From positions 17,273,467 through 17,337,466 of the forward strand of contig CAMGYJ010000010.1 of assembly GCA_946122785.1 (NCBI GenBank): a stretch of 64,000 bases of DNA. The letters are read 5' to 3'. The notes beneath the pieces were generated by a model. The model was not told where the DNA came from. It saw only the letters and a list, made by a program, of their open reading frames with translations, and ran no database searches. The position numbers and the translations under genes are program-made. The stretch is from Linum tenue (taxonomy: Eukaryota > Streptophyta > Magnoliopsida > Malpighiales > Linaceae). Below are positions 40,058-54,000 of this stretch, one piece after another. Position 1 is the first letter of the stretch. Each line of letters begins with the position of its first letter.

Positions 40058-41468
40058 TGACATAACTCCTAACAAAGGCCAAGTGTAACCAATGAAAGGG
40101 ACTGCAGTATAGTGGCTCAAGTAATAAATATCGAATCCACGGGTCTTTAGAGTTACTATTACTCAGCTTCAGTTCATTATCTAGCAAACCATATTAAGAT
40201 AGAACAACTAAAACTACTCTAGCAAACTACAGTTAAAGTTAATCTAATTACAGGTTGGGAACTCACTTAGGTATGATTCCCCCTAGCCACTAGTCAGATT
40301 AATGATTGATGGTCTCTAACCTGTTTCACTTTCATTCACAATGCCGAGAATCCTTAACTAGACCTTGAGTCTCGACTAAAGGAACAAGGCCCTCTTGAGT
40401 CAATTGCCTAGAGGGACGTATCCTTCTCACAACAACCGATCAAGGCGTTATGAACTAGATTCCCTCTATCGAATGAGGTTCTCAATCGATACAAACCATT
40501 GAATCAACCCTCGACTAAAGCAATCGATCCAATACTATCAATTTATGGTGCTCTATTGACCTAATCAGGTATTCTCTCTCATAGGATCAAAGCAGAATCA
40601 ATAATCTCGACTAAAGCAGAATTAAATCATGAAAACATGCATAGATTGAATATGAACTAAAGATTATCAAGTAAGAGTACCCATACAATCATCCAATAAA
40701 ACAAACATAGCTAGGGTTCCTCAAAACCTAAGTGAAGGGAAATTACTTCATAGAGAAGAGAGAGACTGCAGTAAGAATCTTCAGATGATCAGTCTTCAAG
40801 TCCGGGCTTGTTCCTCGAGCTTCCAAGACGAAGAAATCCTCCAATTCCACTCCAAGAATGCCCTCAAATCTCCCTCTCTCTCTCTTTGGTTCGTCCCTTG
40901 GGTGTTTGGGATCTAAAACCCAGCTCTCCCCTCTCAAAAATCGCAGAAAATAGACTTATACCCAAGCAGGGGGTAGAAACACGGTCGGGAACACGGCCGT
41001 GTTTAGTCCTGCCCGTGTTTTAAATCCCTTCAGCAGTCTTCACAAGATAGTCTTGGCATAAAAACACTGGCAGGTGCCAGATGAAACACGGCCGTGTTTT
41101 GAGGGTAGTCTGCCCGTGTTTCTTTCGCCGAACCTGTTCCCCTATATCCAATGCTTCGTTTCTCCCTTGTCTGGACTCCGAATCAGTTGTCGTTTGATCC
41201 TAGACGCTCGTAGTCTCGTCCACCTTCTTTTCCTGATAAGCTTGCATGATTATTTGTCCATACATTAGGTATAAATACATTATTCTTCAGGTCATGCCCG
41301 AGTTTCTTCTCCCGAATCGCCAATTGATCTCCGATTGACTTGAAACTTGCGCCTATGTCTCCCTTTACTCATTAGGACCTAAAATGTGACAAAGGAACAA
41401 AACCTAGCGTAAAATAGATCAAAGAAGCGATAATTCAAGCTTAAACGGCCAAGAAAAAATGGGAAAAC
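40058..41468 (-). repeat. Truncated LTR of family A (copy 3), minus strand
   Basis: On the minus strand it reads GTTTTCCCATTTTTTCTTGG at its start and follows copy 1 closely for hundreds of bases (GATCAATTGGCGATTCGGGA, CGAGACTACGAGCGTCT, GGAGAAACGAAGCATTGGAT), ending ATGTCA at 40058. About the first 20 bases of the LTR, including TGATAGACC, are missing at 41469. It contains AACACGGCCGTGTTT words at about 40990-41125. No internal region is attached. Confidence 0.83.
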
Positions 41469-42971
41469 CAGTGGGCCTCGGTCCATTGACCCAAGTCCAT
41501 CCTCTGGACTCCCACTCGGACCTCCGCTCTCCATCGAAACCACCAAATCCATACCCATCACCGCCATTAGATTAACTTCGACCCTGTTGAACAATTCGAC
41601 TTCCATATTGACTAGGGGACTGTTCAAGGTGACATTCAATAGGCCGCTCATCAAACAACAGAGGCAGCAACTAAAAAACGATGGTGAGTAGGTACGAGAA
41701 CAAAAAATCCGTCATCGCTCACAGTGTGCAATGGGGGCAGTCGCCGACTGATGCGACCTAGGCGAGATTAGGGCTTTGGGAGTTCAATAAGGCATGCTGC
41801 AAAATGCCTCATAGAAACCCGACCTTGACGAATCCAATCACCTCTTCTCCTCTCCAATTCCGAGCAGTGGCAGATTCTACACATGCTCCTCTCTCGATCA
41901 GTGATCCCGAGTTTTCAGCTTCATTTGAAGAGTACAATTAATCTCATTTATCCGTGCAAAAAAATTTCAATTACGAATTACAAAAAAAGAGATGTAGCTC
42001 GTTAAATAAAATTGACGAAAACGTTAATTGTCTTCCATAAATAATTAGTGAGGGTTATGCATGATTATGCATAGGATTTGTACCTCGTGTAATGAAAGAT
42101 GATGAATGAGCATTACTTGATTTTTACGATGGGAAAGACCATGACAATACCGAACTACTCCTTGTAGCCATTACACACATTTTCCCCTCTCTTTTTTGCC
42201 CATATAAGCCATAAACCCTTACTATTCTAGATTACTCGCCAATCTCTCTCTTATCTCCAAAGTCAACCATTTGCTTCTTTACTGGTTCTTTTTCCTGACA
42301 CGAGTTATCTTCGAAGGGTAATAAGCTTCTCAGAATTGCATGATAAATTCAAAAGCTTCAATCTGTAGAGATTCAAAAATCATATTCGGAAAACTATTCC
42401 CATCCATATTCCCATCCCTTCTGGTCCTTCCTCTTCATTCTTCCTCTGTCTCATTTGAATGCTTCTGAAAAATGTGTTCTGGTCGAATTGACAAACAAGA
42501 AAAGAGAAAAGTATTGCATTCAAAGATATTGGTGACAATAATTGAACCCTTATTTTTCTGTCTATTCTTCCTAAATTGTAACTTGTTGTTCCTTCCTATT
42601 TTCTACTCATATCGATACTTAGTCATCCTTCCTATTTCATCTTCATTATCATTCTTTCTATTAGATCTGTTGATGAGTGAGCCATTAAAACAAAGAGGGA
42701 AAAGAAGACCAGAAAGCTGCAGAGGCAATCAAAATTACGAATGACGATGAATTTTTCCTTCCAAGCAATTCTCCAACTCTTTGTGTTTACTTGTGGATTC
42801 ACCAATTATACTTGGTGAGGGGGGATAGAAAACAAACCAAGTGAAGAAGTACATCAGGCTTTAAGGAAAATTCACTCCTATTGCAAACGCGACGAACATA
42901 AACTATGGGCCTAATAAAACAAGCTTAATGATAGTTAATGGTAACTATAATTTAGCTTTATATATATTAAT
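41469..42971. other. Intergenic region with no supported gene
   Basis: A short minus-strand open frame at 41379-41654 is Gly/Ser/Met-rich (GPSGSPEDGLGSMDRGP) and could be a relic of a LINE 5' part displaced by copy 3 of the LTR, but no domain confirms this. The rest is AT-rich without recognisable features. Confidence 0.4.
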
Positions 42972-43911
42972 TGTTGGCCTAATTAATGACTAAGACTACA
43001 AAAGAAAAGGAAAATGATCAAACATTAAGCTAACAAATAATAGTACCAAGTGAAAAAGGAAAGAAGAAAGAAGAAAGAAAATGGTAAATCCGGATGTCAA
43101 AGTGGGCTACAGCTATCAAGAAGACATTATCCAGAAAAAGGAAGGCTTTCTCTTTCTTCTCTCATCTATAAAAACAGTCTCGGTAGAATCCCTATAATTC
43201 CTACTACTTGCTATATTTGTAAAAGTATGACTGTTGAATTTACAAAATTAAAGAAGAATCAAAAGAAGAATCTTCCAATTCAAATAAAGATCACAATAAG
43301 TCTGTTGCATCTAAGGAAGTATAAATAGAATGGCGCAATAAGATAAGTCTTACAGAATGTAGTAGAGCAACCCTACACAAAGTAAGATCAAACACTTTGT
43401 GTTAGCAGGTGTCAGAATTGAAAGGAGTTCACTGTCTATATTGCTTGAGTGATTGTGAGGTTGTGTAGTTTCTCTCTTTAGCTTGAGTTCTTGTGAGAAA
43501 GAGAGAAATGGGTGTACTGTTCTATTCTTGTCAATGTTCTAAGTTCCACCCAAAGGGTCTCAACTTGGAGTTAGATTGAAATAAGATAAAAACCTAAACA
43601 CTAGGTCTCAAAGGGTAAGCAACTTTTGAGCCGAGACGTAAAGCAATAGGCCAAACTTGGTTAACAAAATATCATGTGTACTTGTGTCTCTCCCTACTCT
43701 TATCTATTGTGTGTTTGCTTCTCAACAGGAAAATTACCTTGTTCATCCAAGATTGAAGACGACTCCATAAGGGCTAAAGCTCATCTCATGAAACACTTGG
43801 ACTTAAGCAGGGAATTAAGCCCAAACCACAAGTCCACACGATCATCCCATGATTAATCATGTATATTTATCTTCTTTTATAAGATTATTTGTATGCTACA
43901 TATTTTCTACA
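42972..43911 (+). repeat. 5' LTR of the Copia element
   Basis: It is delimited by TGTTGG and CTACA and is followed two bases later by the primer binding site. It is the only LTR copy of this element in the window, so the left end rests on the TG start and is less certain than the right end. Confidence 0.7.
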
Positions 43912-46530
43912 TTTGGTATCAGAGCAAGTCTCTAACGAGTAATAAGATCCAAGGATAGAAGTTATAAGCTCGTCAACCAGGATGATGAGACATCTAGCTC
44001 CAATCAAGCTGAAGGACAGTCTGCAACAAGAACACCAAAACTCAACAACAATAGTTATGGCTTTTGGAAAGGTTGCATGGAAGACTTCCTACAAGACTGC
44101 GAGATGAAGGCCTGGATCAATATCAAAAGAGGACCGGAGCAAATTGAGAACGACATCGAGAGTTGGCCAGAAAAAGATCTGTAAAGTCTACAAATCAATG
44201 CATATTCTTAAACCTGCTCTTGGAAGAGAAGAATGTGGCAAAGTAGCCATGTGCAAAACCGCAAAGGAAATCTGGGACACTCTGGGGACTACATATGAAG
44301 GTACGTCTCAAGTTAAAGACACTAGTATTATAATGGTAGTAAGGGAATATGAATTATTTAAAATGAGCAAAGATGAAAATATTATTGAAATGTATGAAAG
44401 ATTTACAAGTATGGTAAGTGGATTAATAAATCTTAGAAAATTTTACTCCAATGCAGACTTAGTAAGATTTTAAACTCTTTACCAAGGTCTTTGAGACCAA
44501 AGGTAACGACTATAGAAGAGTCAAAAGATCTTGCTAAGTTTGAGTTTAGTGAGTTAATAGGCTCATTAACTGCTCACAAAAGTGTATTAAGAATTGAGGA
44601 CAATGATCAACCCCAGAAGAGGAAGGATCTAACACTCATGTATCATTTATTAGAAGATGAAGAAGAAATAGAAGAGCAAATTGCCTTACTAAAGGTTCGA
44701 CAAAGAAAGGAGCATGGCTACTGCCTGGAGCTGCAGTGATGAAAACTCTGATGATTCATAATCAGAAATGAGCATAGAGGGTACATGGCTCTCATTGATC
44801 AATATCATCTAGAATTGATGGCCAAGAAACACCAAAGATACAGGTAGTCCTTGCATGCATGCTTAGATAATGAATTAGATGATTCACTAAGTCACTCAAT
44901 TAAAGTCTCAAGAAGAAGAAATTTTACAGTGATTATCTCAATTGCAAAGTTAGCTAAAATTTAATGATCCAAAGGAAAGTCTAAATGAACTAGAAGACTA
45001 TCTGCAAACTTTGACCAAGCGTGTCATTAAACTAGAAGTAAATACTCATAGACAGGATACAATCATGTTAGAAATTCTGGCTCGAACAAGAAGTCTGGAA
45101 ACACAACAAAATATGAATTTTTTTTCATAAGCACGAACAAATGAGAAATCAAGTGATTTAGGTGTCATAAACATAGGCATTACACGTACGAGTGTTACAC
45201 ACGTATGAAATGTTTGTTCTGTCACAGTGAAGAACACCACAACAATGAATAGACATTTGATATTGAAACAAAAAGAAAAACAAGAAAATCCAAACAACAG
45301 TGGATCCCCAAAATAAACTCACTGCCACCTGTGCAGGGAAAAGCTAGCAAGAATAGTTGGTATTTGCATAGTGTCTTCTCTAATCACATGACATGAGATA
45401 AGAGAAAATTCGAAGGCACTATCACCAAGCTAGGAGGACAAGTCACATTAGAAGACAACATCAAAGGATCAATAAGAGGTATTAGCAATATCATATCCTC
45501 AAATAACACTAAGCTTTCTTATGTGTTGTTATGAAGGGTCTAAAGTTCAATTTACTATCTATCGGTCAATTTTGTGAAAAATGAAATAAATTAATTATTG
45601 AATAAGACACCTGTGAAATTGAAAGAATACCATATGGTAACATACTACTTATTGGAAACAAAAAAAGGTATGATGTTCACAACTTATCTATAAGATACTA
45701 ATGTTGTGCATGAAAAGTGTTTAGTAGCTTCTAGCAATTATACACAGTAGATCTGGCATGAAAGATTATGATACGTAAGCTAGAGTATGTTGGGAAAACT
45801 ATCTAGACTCAAAATAGTTAGAGGGCTTCCCTCCTTAAGTTAAAAAATCAAATTTTTTCTGCAATGCATGTGCACTAGGAAAGCAAACTAGAGAGTCTTT
45901 CAAAAGTAAGCCTGATATAACCACCAAAAAAATACTTGAAGTTATTCACATGGATATATTTGGACCTAACCAAACCATGAGTTTATGAAGAAAATTTTAT
46001 ACATTAGTTCTGGTGGACGACCACTCTAAGTATAAGTGGGTCATCTTCTTAAGACACAAGATGTAACTACTAGTGAATTCAAAACCTTCATCAGCAAAGT
46101 ACAGAAAAAAAAAGAATTTTCTGTCATAAGAATTAGAAATGATCATGGAGGAGAATTTGATAGTCATCCTTTTGAAGCATTTTGTGATAGTCTATGGGTA
46201 AGAATTAAACGATTTTCTAAATGAAGATGTTTATGTTGAACATGATCATGGTTTTGAAAACCACAACCTTCATGATCATGGTTACAACCTTAGAAAAAGA
46301 CTATGTATGGACAAAAACAAGCTCATGGAGCTTGGTATGAGATATTAAATTCATTTTTATTAGAGAATAACTTCACTAGAGGATCAGAAGACCTCTGTAA
46401 TGAGTTCTGCGATCTCATGCAAAGTACATTTGGAATGACTATGAAGGGAGAACTAACCTTTTTTCTACGCTTCCAAATCCATCAAACTCTACCTGGAATA
46501 TTGATACATCAAAGAAAATACATCACTCTT
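42972..46530 (+). mobile_element. Degenerate Copia-type LTR retrotransposon
   Basis: The 5' LTR runs from TGTTGGCC (42972) to TTCTACA (43911), about 940 bp. A Met-tRNA primer site TGGTATCAGAGC follows (43914-43925). The interior shows, in order, a gag of the UBN2 type (AKEIWDTLGTTYEG, about 44260), a gag-pre-integrase/integrase relic (LVDDHSKYKWVIF, about 46010; RNDHGGEFDSHPF, about 46137) and RT pieces in Copia order (MYGQKQAHGAWYE, about 46303; MKGELTFFLRFQIHQT, about 46441). Much of the middle is lost through stops, frameshifts and deletions. No 3' LTR was found before 46719, so the element is truncated. The end coordinate is approximate. Confidence 0.82.
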
Positions 46531-46718
46531 TGCTTGCTAAGTATCAAATGTCCTCAGCCAAACCTTCAAAACTCTCATTGCTGCTTCATTCTTTCCTTCT
46601 TCCTTCTCTCTTTTTCCTCCATCATAGTTCATCCCTTATGTCCCTAGATTTTGTTGAATTGACTTCCCCCCTCCCAGAAAATGGGACACTAAAAGGGCGC
46701 TCCTGTCTGACACTTAAA

Positions 46719-47547
46719 TTAAACGATCTTGGACACGACCATAGTATCATAAATAACCCATAAAGAAAGTCCTCGATCCAAAATGCTTAAATCGTGACTA
46801 CCTAAACTCACACGATGCCCCTTGTTGGCAAGAAAATTCACTGCTTTGATACACTCCCTAAACGTATGAGAAATTTGAACCTCCCAGTTTCTATTGATGA
46901 GATCCTGTAATTGTCTAGTGATGTTGTAGTATCGGTTGTTGTGCTTCTCACTGGATGTCAAGATCTTGATGGCTGTTGACGAGTCAAGTTGTAGATGTAC
47001 ATTCTTGTGTCCCTTTTCCCATGCCATCATTAACCCTTGTATATCCCCTCAAACTCGGTCCTCGTGATAGTGCACACTCCCAGATTAGCAACAAATGCTG
47101 TGCATCTCCGCAGCTCTTCTCGAATTAATCTTCCACCTGCTGCTCTCGATCCTGGCTGCTGGACAGATCCATCAGTGTTAACATAAATCTAGCCCGTCGG
47201 CGTCGGAGGGGTTGGTGTCCAGCTACAAATTTTTTGTTCTAGCGCCAAGTCATACACCTGACCTTAGTTCAGTGACCATTTAAGTTATTAACCCTATCCC
47301 CTCAAACTCGGTCCTCGTGATAGTGCACACTCCCAGATTAGCAACAAATGCTGTGCATCTCCGCAGCTCATCTCGAATTAATCTTCCACCTGCTGCTCTC
47401 GATCCTGGCTGCTGGACAGATCCATCAGTGTTAACATAAATCTAGCCCGTCGGCGTCGGAGGGGTTGGTGTCCAGCTACAGATTTTTTGTCCTAGCGCCA
47501 AGTCATACACCTGACCTTAGTTCAGTGACCATTTAAGTTATTAACCC
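46719..47547 (-). pseudogene. LINE RNase H remnant with an internal tandem duplication
   Basis: The minus strand encodes an RVT_3/RNase H-like domain: NVNTDGSVQQPGSRAAGG (about 47185, repeated about 47438), VANLGVCTITRTEFEG (about 47080), GHKNVHLQLDSSTAIKIL (about 47000), HTFRECIKAVNFLANKGH (about 46850). A frameshift lies near 47035. The N-terminal part is duplicated in tandem (period 253 bp). It lies directly upstream of the SABRE transcript. Confidence 0.82.
47042..47547. repeat. Tandem duplication, two copies of 253 bp
   Basis: Copy 1 is 47042-47294 and copy 2 is 47295-47547; each begins TATCCCCTCAAACTCGG and ends AAGTTATTAACCC. I count three differences (CTCTTCTCG/CTCATCTCG, ACAAATT/ACAGATT, GTTCTAG/GTCCTAG), so the event is fairly recent. 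The right copy ends about 545 bp before the SABRE start codon. Confidence 0.93.
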
Positions 47548-48092
47548 CAGTGACAGTGCAGTAGCACCCTATCTCCCCTGCGCACGACCCACACCCAATC
47601 GAACCTATCCCGTCAATACCGAAATTGGAAGAAAACGGAAAATTGGAAACAGGAAAGAAACAGTGTTGCCTTTCCCTCTCTCTCCACCTCTGTCCCTCTG
47701 CGTTTGCGTTGTGTCTGCTTGTGATCATCATCAGCGAGAGCACCTCACTTCGCGGATCGGATCTACGGGTATCAATGGTTGACACAGGTTCGGTCTCCAT
47801 TTCCGGACTCCGACGACTCGTTCGTGCCGCTTGGGGAGAAAAAATCGCTACCCTGGAAAACAAATGATTTTCCCTCTTTTCTCCTGTGCACTTTCTCTTT
47901 CTCTCTCCTTCTCTCCAATCCTCTCGCTAATTGCGACTGTCCTTTAGGGTTCTTGCATTCCTCCGTTGTTTCCTTCGGGAATTTGACATGAAGTTATGTG
48001 CGGAGGTGGTGGTGGCGTTTCGCTGGACTCTGTGCTAGATTTCGTCGAGTTCTTTGGGACGTCAGAGTCACGCAGTCGTCTCAGCTGGCTAA
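47548..48092 (+). promoter_or_regulatory. SABRE promoter-proximal region and 5' UTR
   Basis: This region is non-coding by comparison with the family, with CT-rich stretches at 47665-47710 and 47885-47925 as in many plant 5' leaders. Short upstream open frames (for example from 47625) exist and could act as uORFs if transcribed. The transcription start was not identified. Confidence 0.4.
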
Positions 48093-51000
48093 ATGGCGGC
48101 CTCGCCGGTGAAGTTCCTGTACGGGTTCCTCATTGCTTGCATCACATTGTGGCTGTTCTTCATGTAAGTGCCTGAACTCTCATCCTTTATGCCTTTGACC
48201 CCAGAATTTCGTTTTTCCTTTGATCGATAATGGGAGGTGGAATGGTGGTTCCTGACTTTCCCTCGTTTCTGTTCTTTGCTTGGAATTCACTTTACTTTGA
48301 AAAATGAAGTAATACATCGAACTCATTGTAGCCTCCAGTTTTTATGTTTGGACAAATTGTAGGTTTGGCACCAATTGTATGTGATGGTTCAATGTCATTG
48401 AAATGGAATAAGGTTACGTAGGTGGAGGAGCTATGGTATGGTGGTGGTTCTTGCTTCATGGTAATGATGGCGGTGGTTTGTTATGGGTGTGACAGTGATC
48501 ACCATGTGGAGTGGCCTAATCCATAGAAAGTAGTGTGATAACCTTATTGTCTGTTGAATGCACTTAATCTTTCAAGCAACGTTGGTGTAATCAGTTTGTT
48601 ATATTGGTCTTAGACGTTTAATTTCCTGTCTTGCTTTACAGACTTTGTGGCTATTTCGAACAATATCTTCTTACATTTAAATTTCAAAGTACCTCTTCAC
48701 CATCATTAGTGTAATGTAGTTACTTGCCCGATTATATGCCGATGCGGAGGCGATGATACTTCAACTGCTATGTCATTTGTGACGAATTTTCTATCATTTA
48801 CCTGCGTACTATATGAATGGTTTTGGAAATGATTTATGAAGTTCCCTTCTTGACTGTGAAATATGCCCATCTTTACCAGATTTGCCTCTAGGTTGGTGGC
48901 TTGGATTTTAAGCCGCGTTGTTGGAGCATCAGTTGGATTTCGGGTTGGTGGATGGAAGTGTTTAAGAGATGTTGTAGTGAAGTTCAAAAAGGTTTGTCTT
49001 CACTTACTTGTATTTTCAAATTTGGGATAAGAAAACTCTACCCCCATACTATAAGAGTGAAGGCCTATGAGGCATAATGTGGTTCTGCTGGTCGGAAAAA
49101 TCTTTCTTCAAACTGACTTGCTATTGTCTCCAGCTGAACCTGTAGTAATGGCAATATTGTCTGACAAAGAGATGCTAATGCATTTTGATCTCTGGCATCC
49201 TGGCGAGTTTGATAGGATATATGATACATCCTTCATGTGGTGCTTAACTAGCGTTCCAATTAGTCAGTAGAATGCTCTATGAAATACGATATGAACATGT
49301 GCGCGCGAAAACACTGACACACACACTAATGCACTTTGCAATTCTTTTAGTAACTTAGGAATCATATATCCTTTTCTGCATATAATTGCCCTGGAGAAGT
49401 TTTACTTTGTTTTCCACCATCCTGGGACCCTGCCATTTATGTTATGACTTCGAATGTTTTCAGGGTTCAGTTGAATCTGTATCAGTTGGTGAAATTAGAG
49501 TCAGCATACGTCAATCATTGGTCAAACTTGGCGTTGCTTTCATATCGAAGGACCCTAAGTTGCAATTGCTGATAAGTGACCTGGAAATTGTTTTGAGACC
49601 ATCTATCAAGGGCACCAGTAAGAAAACTAGAACTCGCAGTGGAAGATCACAGAAAACTCCAGGAAGGGGAAAGTGGATGGTCTTAGCTAATGTAGCCAAA
49701 TTTCTGTCAGTCTCTGTTACCGATTTGGTTGTGAAGGTATGTGATGTTCATCACTAGAATATGTTCTGCTAGTAGTGTTTATTTAATGTGTATGTTTGGT
49801 TGTAGGGAAACAGGTTCGTGGTAATATATGATGCTGCATTTATTGTAACGTGATGTTTATTTTATATTTTTGGTGACGTTTTTTACGCTGAAAGGTGACT
49901 GGGATGGTTTATGATGAGACATTCTGAAAAATTAAAACCTAGAAGGCTTCCCTTTCTTTATTTTGAATGTAAATTAGTGGGGAGACTGTTTGATGACTGT
50001 AAAAGGGGTTTCTGCAAATAAGAGCTATAGGGGTGAATAGGTGTGCTGGGTAGGATGACACTCTTTTCCTTTTCCACTAATATAGTATGCAAGGTTACTG
50101 AGTTTATAGGCTTTTATCGTATGTGGTGGCTAAAAAAGTTAGTGAAGAAGCTGTGCTTTGGCTCAGTTCCGAGATTAATGACTAGCTAGAAGTTTACCTT
50201 CCCATCTCTGTCTCTCTATGTCATGGAGTGAAAATAGGAAGGTCTTCTGGGAATCAGATTTGCGTGTTTAGCAAAATGGATGAACTGTGCAATGCTATTA
50301 AATTTTGGACTGTGAAGTATTTGCTTACAGGCCGAAGTTTATCAGAGGTGATTCACATTTTAAATATTGTCTGCATTTGCTGGAATTTATCATGTTGCTG
50401 TCATTGACGGGTTGTTATAGTCGAGAGCCTTTACATCTAAAGGCAGAATGGATGCAAATAAAATCTGCTCAACCTTTAGTGACACAGAATTCTTTTTTCT
50501 CTGGAAAGAGATGACTTGAATATATGCATCATTGCATTTCTTGTATTTTAGTGGATTGTTGAGTTACAGGCATGTTATTGTAAATGATTAGGAGGGCTGT
50601 ATATCCAAATATATGCCAAAGGGATATAAACCACGGATAATGAAGGTTAAATTGAAGGAATTTACAGCTTGTATAGCCCTGCATGTTGCATTTAGAGGGA
50701 ATATGGTTCTCTGTCTGTTGGGTGTTGGTTTGAAACTTCAGAATTTGAAGTTTTGATATAAAAAAGATGAATGTTTGTCAAAACCTATTACTAAATAACT
50801 GAGTTGCAGATGCTGGATGTGCGATATATTTACTGTTGCCTGCCACAATCACTTGAATTTCAGTCTATTGTCATCCAAATAATGATGACATTGCAGAAAC
50901 CATTTGCATGAAGCTTGGTGCTGTTACTTGTTGTCTTATTTTTCATATCCCCTTGGTTATGTAGTCATGTCAAAGATGTTCAACTGGGTAATAGTAGTTG

Positions 51001-54000
51001 ACTCTCAAAATCTTGCAGACACCCAAAGCTACAGTTGAGGTTAAGGACCTGCGATTGGGTATATCCAAAGATGGTGGTTCTAGTCCTAATCTGTTCATTA
51101 AGCTACACATATTACCTATTTTCGTCCACATGGGTGAACCACGATCGAGTTGTGACCAACCAGCGAACTCTAACAATAGAGAGTCTACTTCGGGCGAACT
51201 GTCATTTGGTTCAATGGAGAGGTCTTCGGCTCCTTTTAGCTGTGATGAGTTTTTCCTCTCAGTGGAATTTGGTCATGATAGGTAATTGCTGTTTCATTTG
51301 TTATGTTCTCTGTTTTCCTTTCTTAATCTTCCGTTTAGGAGATAGGCCTGCTAAGGGATACTGTGTTTAGGAAGGCTTAAAATAAATTAGTTGCTGTTAT
51401 TAATTGCATCTAAGTCTTTCTCACCAAGAGCATTTAGATATTTGCATTCCATATATAAGTTTTAAAGGGTTTCCTAAGCTCCATGCAAGAGGAATAATGA
51501 TGAAGTGGTTTATGAGTTCAATGTGTTTACCCAATTCTAGTTTTCACTGAGTACTACATGGTTCTTGTTTGGGGTCGGATCTTTGGGTGCATTTGAGTTG
51601 GTGGAATTTTTTTTTGATACATGGAAAAAGCTGGGGGAGTAGTAATTTAACAGAAGCATCACAAGCCAATATGTAGGCAGTAAGCATTTTTCCATAATTG
51701 ACACGTGGAAAAACAATGCAATTGTGCAGCTACCTGCAATTAAGAAGTCATATGATCATCTTTCCTTTTTGAATGAAAAACATATAATGAACCCGATTAC
51801 TGGACCATTGGACTGCTTAATTGTTCTTAATGCATCTTTTCTCTGTTGCTAATGGGATCTCACATTTTTGTATCCTGCCACTTTTGAGATCTTATTACGT
51901 GCTTGGGTTTTTTATTGATTAAAATTTTCTGACTACCTGTTTGCGGATGTAGGGAGAAGGGTATAGTTATCCAAAATGTGGACATTCGTAGTGGAGAGGT
52001 TAGCGTGAACCTGAATGAGGAACTGCTCTCAAAAAAGAAGAGTTCTTCAAGTTCAAATGAGGCCAAAGATAAAGGTCCAGTCCCTGACTCTGTAGTGACT
52101 AAAGATCCGGAGAAAAAGAATTCTGCAGTTGTGGCAGTGTCTAAGTACACTTCCATGATTCCAGATAAGGTCAGTGGTTAATGCAATTATGACAATGCCT
52201 TGTTTACAGTTCACCATTCCATAAGAGTGGTCTAGCTTTTTCTAATTCTTGCATTCGTTACTTTACAGCTCTCCATTTCGAAGGAAACTTCTTGATGGAA
52301 TTCCTTCTGTTTTACTTTCTTGGCCTTCGTGTGGATGTGCATAAGAATGATATCTAAAGTTTATGTATGAGCCTTGGAGATAGATTTCTGCATCTATTAT
52401 GTGTTAGAAAGTCGATGCTTTTCCTAGCATGAATCTTGTTGCTAAAAAATTTAACTATCACCTGTGCATATGTCTCTGCTTGATAGATTTGCTTCACGCT
52501 GCCGAAACTGGATGTAAGGTTTCTGCATCAAGAGCATAATCTTCTTCTGAAAAATAACATAATGGGCTTCAAATTCAAATGCTTGAAATCACCATCTACT
52601 GAGGACGTTGAGAGCACGCGCCTTGATATTCAGATGGATTTCTCTGAGATGCATGTACGTAACGAAGTAGTGAGGCTTTTTGTTACTACTACTTCTTGCT
52701 TCTTTCATCGTGGTTTTTCTCATTCTGGTGATAGTTTCTCATGTTTGTTTTCAGCTGCTGAGGGAGGCTGGGTGTTCTGTAGTGGAAATACTGAAAGTTG
52801 ATCTTGTTACATTTATTTATGTGCCAAAAGAGGTAAGGTCATCTGAATTGTGGCATATTATTTTCTCAATGTTGGCTACCCCGATGTCGTATAATACTAT
52901 CTGTTGCTCGTGTTTTTGTTATTCCTGTGTCAATAGTGTGGGTTCTCTGTGATGTTGTGTAGTTCACCTTCTGATATTCAGATATGGCACATATCTTGGA
53001 TGCAGCTAACTCCTCAATGATGTGGTTGACAACTTAACATGTATTTTAATCGTTTGTGGGCCTGTTGCAAATCCTCGTCTTTTGAGTTTTTTGTACACAT
53101 AATATTCTAATTTTAGACATGGGTGCTTGACATCTCCCCAGTTAGAATGAATTCGTCGATTTTGATAGGGAAAAGTGGGCAATGTTTATCTTGCTTAAGA
53201 TGTACACCTGCACAATATTTTCTTTTTCTTTGTCAAAATTACATTACAACATATCTTAACAATTTATTGAAGATATTGTCATTTGCAAAATACTCAATCT
53301 CCACACTCTCCTATATGGTGCAGGTAACATTTTCCCATAATGTGTATCCCACGTATGACAATTTTTATATTGATCATACACTCACGAATTTGTCCATGTA
53401 AACATTCATAATTACTTTTAATATATTGTTATAACTGCGATATTATGCTTGACGCTGGATGGTTCTATTTGTAGTTCTTTCAATATACGTATGTGGTTTC
53501 CAAGCTTATGGTCCTATGGCTCTGTGCTTATTGTTCCAGTCTCATAATTCTGCTGGTTCTCATCACTCATCATTTTTTAAGTAATCATCTTCTTTTTCTG
53601 GATGTTTTATCTACTTGGTCTATTTATTATGCATTTCTATTTTACAGTTCGAGTTTCCAAGCATTTCATACTTCTCCTGTTTTGCTTCTAAATTTGCAGC
53701 CCAACTCTCCAATTCGAGCCGAAATTGATGTTAAGCTGGGAGGTACTCAATGCAACATCATAGCAAGCAGATTAAAACCATGGTTACATCTCCAAAACTC
53801 AAAAAAGAAAAAGTTGGTGCTTCGAGAAGAGGTGCCTTCTCCTCCAAAACCACAATCAACTGAATCCAAAGCAATTATGTGGACTTGCACAGTTTCAGCT
53901 CCTGAGATGACTCTTCTTCTTTACAGTGTCAATGATTTACCTCTGTATCATGTAAGTCCTATGCTTCTTGTCAACATAATTTCTATCTTTACTTATGGGT

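Noticed and set aside
46719..47030. A stand-alone minus-strand gene of about 100 codons
   Set aside because: It is the C-terminal part of a LINE RNase H domain with a frameshift from its N-terminal part, so it is a transposon relic.
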